From Lepisosteus oculatus (lineage: Eukaryota; Chordata; Actinopteri; Semionotiformes; Lepisosteidae), in assembly GCF_040954835.1 (NCBI RefSeq), contig NC_090703.1:12581001-12645000 (forward strand): DNA of 64,000 nucleotides. Direction: 5' to 3'. Each line of letters starts with the position of its first letter. The stretch's first letter is position 1. The position numbers and the translations under genes are program-made. Below, piece after piece: positions 61,901-64,000 of the stretch. Under the pieces are notes generated by a model. It was not told where the DNA came from, did not search any database, and was given only the letters and a program-made list of their open reading frames with translations.

Positions 61901-63905
61901 GCTTTGCGCACTGGTTTGGCCTGTTTCTCTGGTTCAGTTTCACTCAAGCTGTTTCTGAATCGGTGTGGAGCACTGAGATCAGTAGCTGATGAAGAAGAAG
62001 AATACTTCTCATTAAAAATCGCAGGGTGTTTCTTGAAAAGAGTAGGGGTGTAACCCCGGCGTCCTGGTCAAATTTCTATTTGGCCCTTACCAATCGTGGC
62101 CTCCTAATAATCCCCCTCTATGAATCGGCTACATTACTCTGCTCTCCTCCCCACTGATAGCTGATGTGTGGTGAGCGTTCTGGCGCACTATGGCTGCTGT
62201 CGCATCATCCAGGTGGATGCTGCACATTGTTGGTGGTGGAAGGGAGTCCCTATTACCTGTAAAGCGCTTTGAGTGGAGTGTCCAGAAAAGCGCTATATAA
62301 GTGTAAGCAATTATTATTACTGTATAGGACTAGAAGGTCAATGAAAACCTTTCCTTTCCCTGCTAGGTTGTGTCCACATGTCTTGGGCTCTTCACAGCTT
62401 GGTGTCCTTCAAGCATCCTCTCCTGAAACCCAGATCTATCCTCTGTTCCCAAGACAGAGTGACAGCTTAGTAGCAAAGACATTCAAAATATTTACTTGTT
62501 TATTCTGTGCATTTTTTGCCTTTAATATTTCAAAAATTAGACTTAAATAGAGTTTTGGAAGCATTGTTTTCCTTATTTATCGTGAACTCCACTGAGCCAG
62601 GAGGATGATTATCCCTGTATAAGTACGTAGGAAAGGTTAGAATCGAGAGGAGGCCATATAGGCCCATCTGACACGTGTTTGGTACTGTAGTTAATAGCTA
62701 TTTGATCCGAGGATCTCATCCAGGGAATGGGCTTTGACAGCGTGGTTGGGTAGTTGATTTATAACCCCACTGAGGAGCCTGTGGGCTGGGCGTGGCAGGT
62801 GCTGGGGAAGTTGGGAAGATCAGCCCCTCCCTTCTGGTATGTGTGCTGAGTGTGATGGACACTCGGGGGGGGTCTGGAATGCGTGTCGTGAGTGGAATGC
62901 GGAAAGGGCCGCTGTACTCCTGCTCGGAGGGGTAATCTGTGCATCTCCCTGCAGCTCCCAGGCCGCGAGCCCAGCGTGGGCACGGCTGGGTGGCGCTGCT
63001 GGTGGCCGTCCTCACCGCGGTCATGCTGGGGCTGCTGATCGCCATGCTGATCCGCCGCAGGGAGAAGGAAACGCAGTTCGGGTAAGGAGTCATATCGCTG
63101 CTGCTTGGAGAGGTGGTGTGGAGGTTACCATTACCATCCTCGCAGTGCTGGGGCCTGGGGTTGGGGTGCTGTCTGTGTGGAGTTTGTATGTTCTCCTCGT
63201 TTTTAAATGGGTTTCCTCCCTCAGCCCAAGGACATGCTGGTAGGTGAACTGGTTTCTTGGATAATGTGCCCGAGGCGTGTCTGCCCTGTGATGGACTGGA
63301 GCCCCGGTCAGGGTGTTGTGCCTGTTGATTGGTGGGATGGGCTCCGGCTCCCCTGGGACCTGGAATTGGGAAAGACAGTTAGAAAAAGGAGGGTTGGATA
63401 AGAACATGGGAAAAGATCCGAATGACTGGAGGCCGTCCAGCCCATCTCTCCTTTTTGATGATCAGCAGCAAATCGATCCATGGATCTCTCTCAGCTGTTT
63501 CTGAAAGGAATGCAGTGTATCAGCTTCAAGTACATGGCTGGGCAGCTCGTGTCCTTCTTCCAGGACCCTTTGGGTTAAGAAGTGCCCCCTGTTCTCTGGT
63601 TAAAATACACATCCAGGTCGTTTCCACTTGTATCCTCTGGTTTGTGTTGCCTTGCATAGTGAAAAACATAAAAAAAGAATGAAGGGTTGCACTATATTTT
63701 GAAAAAAAAATGTCCTTGTAAATCCTGACTGCAGAGACAACTAATGTGCATTCAGTATTGTTCAGCCTGGCAAGGTGGTAATGTGGCATGTGTTGTATTT
63801 GCAGGGCAGTGTTTGATGATGTATCTCACAGGGCCGAGCCGACAGTGTCCTTCACAGCTGCCAGGTCCTTCAACAGACAGGGCCCTGAGATCACTGAATC
63901 CACCT
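43957..63905 (+). CDS. tyro3: TYRO3 receptor tyrosine kinase, 5' part (exons 1-11; kinase lies beyond the window)
   Basis: Exons: 43957-44023, 46951-47134, 48662-48762, 49890-50060, 54689-54775, 55854-55969, 57102-57282, 60691-60833, 61606-61741, 62955-63081, 63805-63905. Phases agree and give 471 residues. There is a signal peptide (MKMKLFGLWVAFLLASTY). Ig domain 1 has LHC and KYWC cysteines; Ig domain 2 has LSC and IHC cysteines. Two fibronectin III domains follow (about 204-302 and 303-395, the second ending CGPWSPPV). A membrane helix spans about 408-428, and a juxtamembrane part reads AARSFNR. Blocks such as GPPEPV..VWW and GEPAPSPAVL identify TYRO3 rather than AXL or MERTK. TAM receptors bind GAS6 and PROS1 and control efferocytosis and innate immune damping. 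The kinase exons are off the right edge. Introns 4 and 7 are enlarged by repeats. Confidence 0.93.
48815..48965. repeat. Inverted plus direct copies of the CAGCATGGAATAAACC repeat
   Basis: About 48820-48900 is a minus-strand copy (GAGCAGGTAAAGG, TTCCATGCTGAAAAG, GAGCCTTCTTCAGGT). The minus strand reads CTGAAGA, an AGGCT/AGCCT stem and then TAAAC. About 48920-48965 is a plus-strand tail (TTTTACCTGTTCCTCTGCA, GATGCAGCTACCTACCTGAA). It lies in tyro3 intron 3. Confidence 0.6.
48990..49375 (+). mobile_element. LINE ORF2 3'-end remnant
   Basis: The sequence translates in pieces to the C-terminal region of L2/CR1-like LINEs: a GRLKELNLFSLGQKR-like block, then I-L-K-G-V-D-K-V-H-P-V-D, then F-F-T-Q-K-V-V-G-A-G-N-K-L-P. 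It is 5'-truncated with frame breaks. Confidence 0.65.
50165..50930 (-). mobile_element. 5S rRNA-derived SINE with nested hAT MITE
   Basis: The minus-strand 5' end (about 50915-50840) matches the 3' half of 5S rRNA: GAAGCTCAGCAGG, GCCTGGTCAATACC and TGGATGGGAGAC. A long body follows, and a 3' tail near AAGCGCTTTGAGTGGAGTGT and AGCGCTATAGAAG ends in an ATT-rich run. The copy is interrupted at 50393-50564 by a MITE. It lies in tyro3 intron 4. Other members are 62010-62330 and 31105-31195. Confidence 0.8.
50393..50564. mobile_element. hAT-type MITE
   Basis: The element is 172 bp. Its terminal inverted repeats begin TAGTGATGC on both ends, continuing ACGGGTTG on the left and GTGGGTTG read inward from the right. 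It is flanked by CAGTTTAG and CTGTTCAG, an 8-bp target duplication with two differences. The underlying SINE resumes on both sides. Confidence 0.75.
51400..51790 (+). mobile_element. LINE ORF2 3'-end remnant
   Basis: Pieces resemble the C-terminal LINE region, including R-A-T-R-L-I-P-H and E-T-G-N-W-I-F-L near the start and a WNRLPNYTVERDSRVL-like block near the end. The tail GATGGGCCAAATAGTCACCT follows. It is decayed and 5'-truncated. Confidence 0.55.
52240..52525 (+). repeat. Copy 1 of a local duplication in tyro3 intron 4
   Basis: It shares with 54330-54650 the blocks GATTTAAAGACTGAG, GGGGCATCTC, AATATCCTAGTATGTA, TTAATGAGACAGCTAGCTGT and GGAAAATAATCCTC, in the same order and direction, 2.1 kb apart. 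Confidence 0.75.
53545..53935 (+). repeat. Two tandem copies of the CAGCATGGAATAAACC repeat
   Basis: The first copy, about 53545-53670, reads GGCTGTGGAGCACCCGAAGA, GAAACGTTG, TTTTCAGCATGGAATGAACC and GCATGCTGACGCAGCTCCCT. The second, about 53840-53935, reads CACACCTGAAGAAATCTCCA and TTCAACATAGAACAAACC. Both are degraded. Confidence 0.6.
54330..54650 (+). repeat. Copy 2 of a local duplication in tyro3 intron 4
   Basis: This partner of 52240-52525 ends about 40 bp before tyro3 exon 5, so the duplicated unit lies directly upstream of that exon's acceptor region. Confidence 0.75.
58802..60428 (-). mobile_element. Complete Tc1-like transposon
   Basis: The element is 1627 bp and flanked by TA at 58800-58801 and 60429-60430. 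Inverted repeats of about 215 bp (58802 to about 59014, and about 60214 to 60428) start CAGTGCCTTGCGAAAGTATT on both strands. They differ at only a few positions, and each ends inside in a second GGGGCCGAATAAT-type direct repeat. The element contains one uninterrupted transposase gene. It lies in tyro3 intron 7, opposite in orientation to tyro3. Confidence 0.95.
59018..60037 (-). CDS. Tc1-like transposase, 339 residues, intact
   Basis: This DDE transposase catalyses cut-and-paste transposition into TA. The N-terminal paired-type DNA-binding region has a helix-turn-helix near residues 24-46 (KKISQASDIPRSTVQAIILK), then PRPGRPSKLS at 55-64, then a second helix-turn-helix. The catalytic triad is D152 (in WSDETK), D243 (in QQDNDPKH) and E278 (in NPIENLW). 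There are 34 residues between the last two, giving DD34E. Length matches the family (about 340). No frameshift or stop is present. The start ATG at 60037 gives the usual N-terminus. There is no reason to think the host uses this protein. Confidence 0.95.
   Translation of the reverse strand: MKTKEHTRQVRNTVVEKFKAGFGYKKISQASDIPRSTVQAIILKWKEYQTTANLPRPGRPSKLSAQTRRRLIRDAAKRPMITLDELQRTTAEVGESVHRTTISLTLHKSGLYGRVARRKPFLKDIHKKSRLKFATSHLGDTPNMWKKVLWSDETKIELFGHNAKRYVWRKSNTAHHPQHTIPTVKHGGGSIMVWACFSSAGTGKMVKIEGKMDAAKYRTILDENLLESAKDLKLGRRFIFQQDNDPKHTAKSTKEWFTNKRIQVFEWPSQSPDLNPIENLWKELKTAVHKRSPSNLTELELFCKEEWARISVSRCAKLIETYPKRLAAVIAAKGGSTKY
62010..62330 (+). mobile_element. 5'-truncated 5S-derived SINE
   Basis: Plus-strand copy of the family at 50165-50930: AGTAGGGGTGTAACCCCGGC, CATCATCCAGGTGGATGCTG and AAGCGCTTTGAGTGGAGTGT, ending in an ATTATTATT run. 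The 5S-like head is missing, as expected for truncated retrotransposition. It lies in tyro3 intron 9. Confidence 0.75.
62630..62735 (-). repeat. LINE 3'-tail fragment
   Basis: On the minus strand it reads TGGATGAGATCCTCGGATC and then ATATGGCCTCCTCTCG, the conserved tail of the LINE family seen at 5015-5160. Confidence 0.6.
63140..63390 (-). repeat. Dispersed fish repeat, inverted copy
   Basis: Phrases such as GTGCTGTCTGTGTGGAGTTT, GGTTTCCTCCCTCAGCCCAA and CCTGTGATGGACTGGAGCCC are the reverse complement of the family at 1678-2022. It lies in tyro3 intron 10. Confidence 0.7.
63395..63680 (-). repeat. LINE/SINE 3'-region repeat
   Basis: AAGAACATGGGAAAAGATC, GGAGGCCGTCCAGCCCATCT and TAAGAAGTGCCCCCTGTTCT mark a widespread fish repeat found at the 3' end of L2/CR1-like elements. 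It lies in tyro3 intron 10, just before exon 11. Confidence 0.6.
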
Positions 63906-64000
63906 GTGAGTAACACATACCTACAGACACGCCAACATGCCTGCAAAAATGTCTCAAACAGAAAACGGCACTAAGAGGTAAAAATCTCTTTCGGCTGTGA

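Overview
The window is nuclear DNA from a ray-finned fish. It has multi-exon genes with GT-AG introns, recognisable vertebrate proteins, and a transposon load typical of fish: Tc1, hAT MITE, Penelope-like, 5S-derived SINE and L2/CR1-like LINE tails. A non-teleost such as a gar, bowfin or sturgeon is plausible from the repeat families, but the species cannot be settled from this sequence alone.

Five protein genes are supported. From left to right they are: a TMEM151B-type membrane protein gene (+, 3978-13535, two coding exons); heatr4 (+, 21101-29696, 16 coding exons, about 1068 residues); haus2 (-, 33714-30138, six coding exons); lrrc57 (+, 38394-42443, five coding exons, 238 residues); and the 5' part of tyro3 (+, 43957 to beyond the window, 11 exons, ending in the juxtamembrane region before the kinase). 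Splice phases agree at every junction in these models. heatr4 and haus2 converge tail to tail, with poly(A) signals about 40 bp apart. haus2 and lrrc57 diverge head to head.

The left edge (about 760-1500) holds a decayed Penelope-like reverse transcriptase. It has frameshifts, a nested repeat insertion and an altered catalytic motif. The 7.9-kb tmem151b intron and the 7-kb space before heatr4 are mostly AT-rich non-coding DNA with LINE, Tc1 and other repeat remnants. The tyro3 introns are rich in mobile DNA. Intron 7 carries a complete, apparently intact Tc1-like transposon.

The least ordinary segment is the haus2-lrrc57 intergenic region (34.5-37.4 kb). Two inverted copies of a repeat bracket an array of three CCAAT boxes spaced about 31 bp apart and a 62-63 bp satellite. 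Each satellite unit contains two 14-bp palindromes centred on TCGCGA, exactly 21 bp apart in the core units. The spacings of 21, about 42 and about 62.6 bp are whole numbers of DNA helical turns.

Functionally the genes are unrelated. They encode a neuronal-type membrane protein, a HEAT-repeat protein whose promoter has a perfect RFX X-box, an augmin subunit, a small leucine-rich protein and a TAM receptor kinase. The linkage heatr4-haus2-lrrc57-tyro3 joins genes that lie on human chromosomes 14q and 15q.
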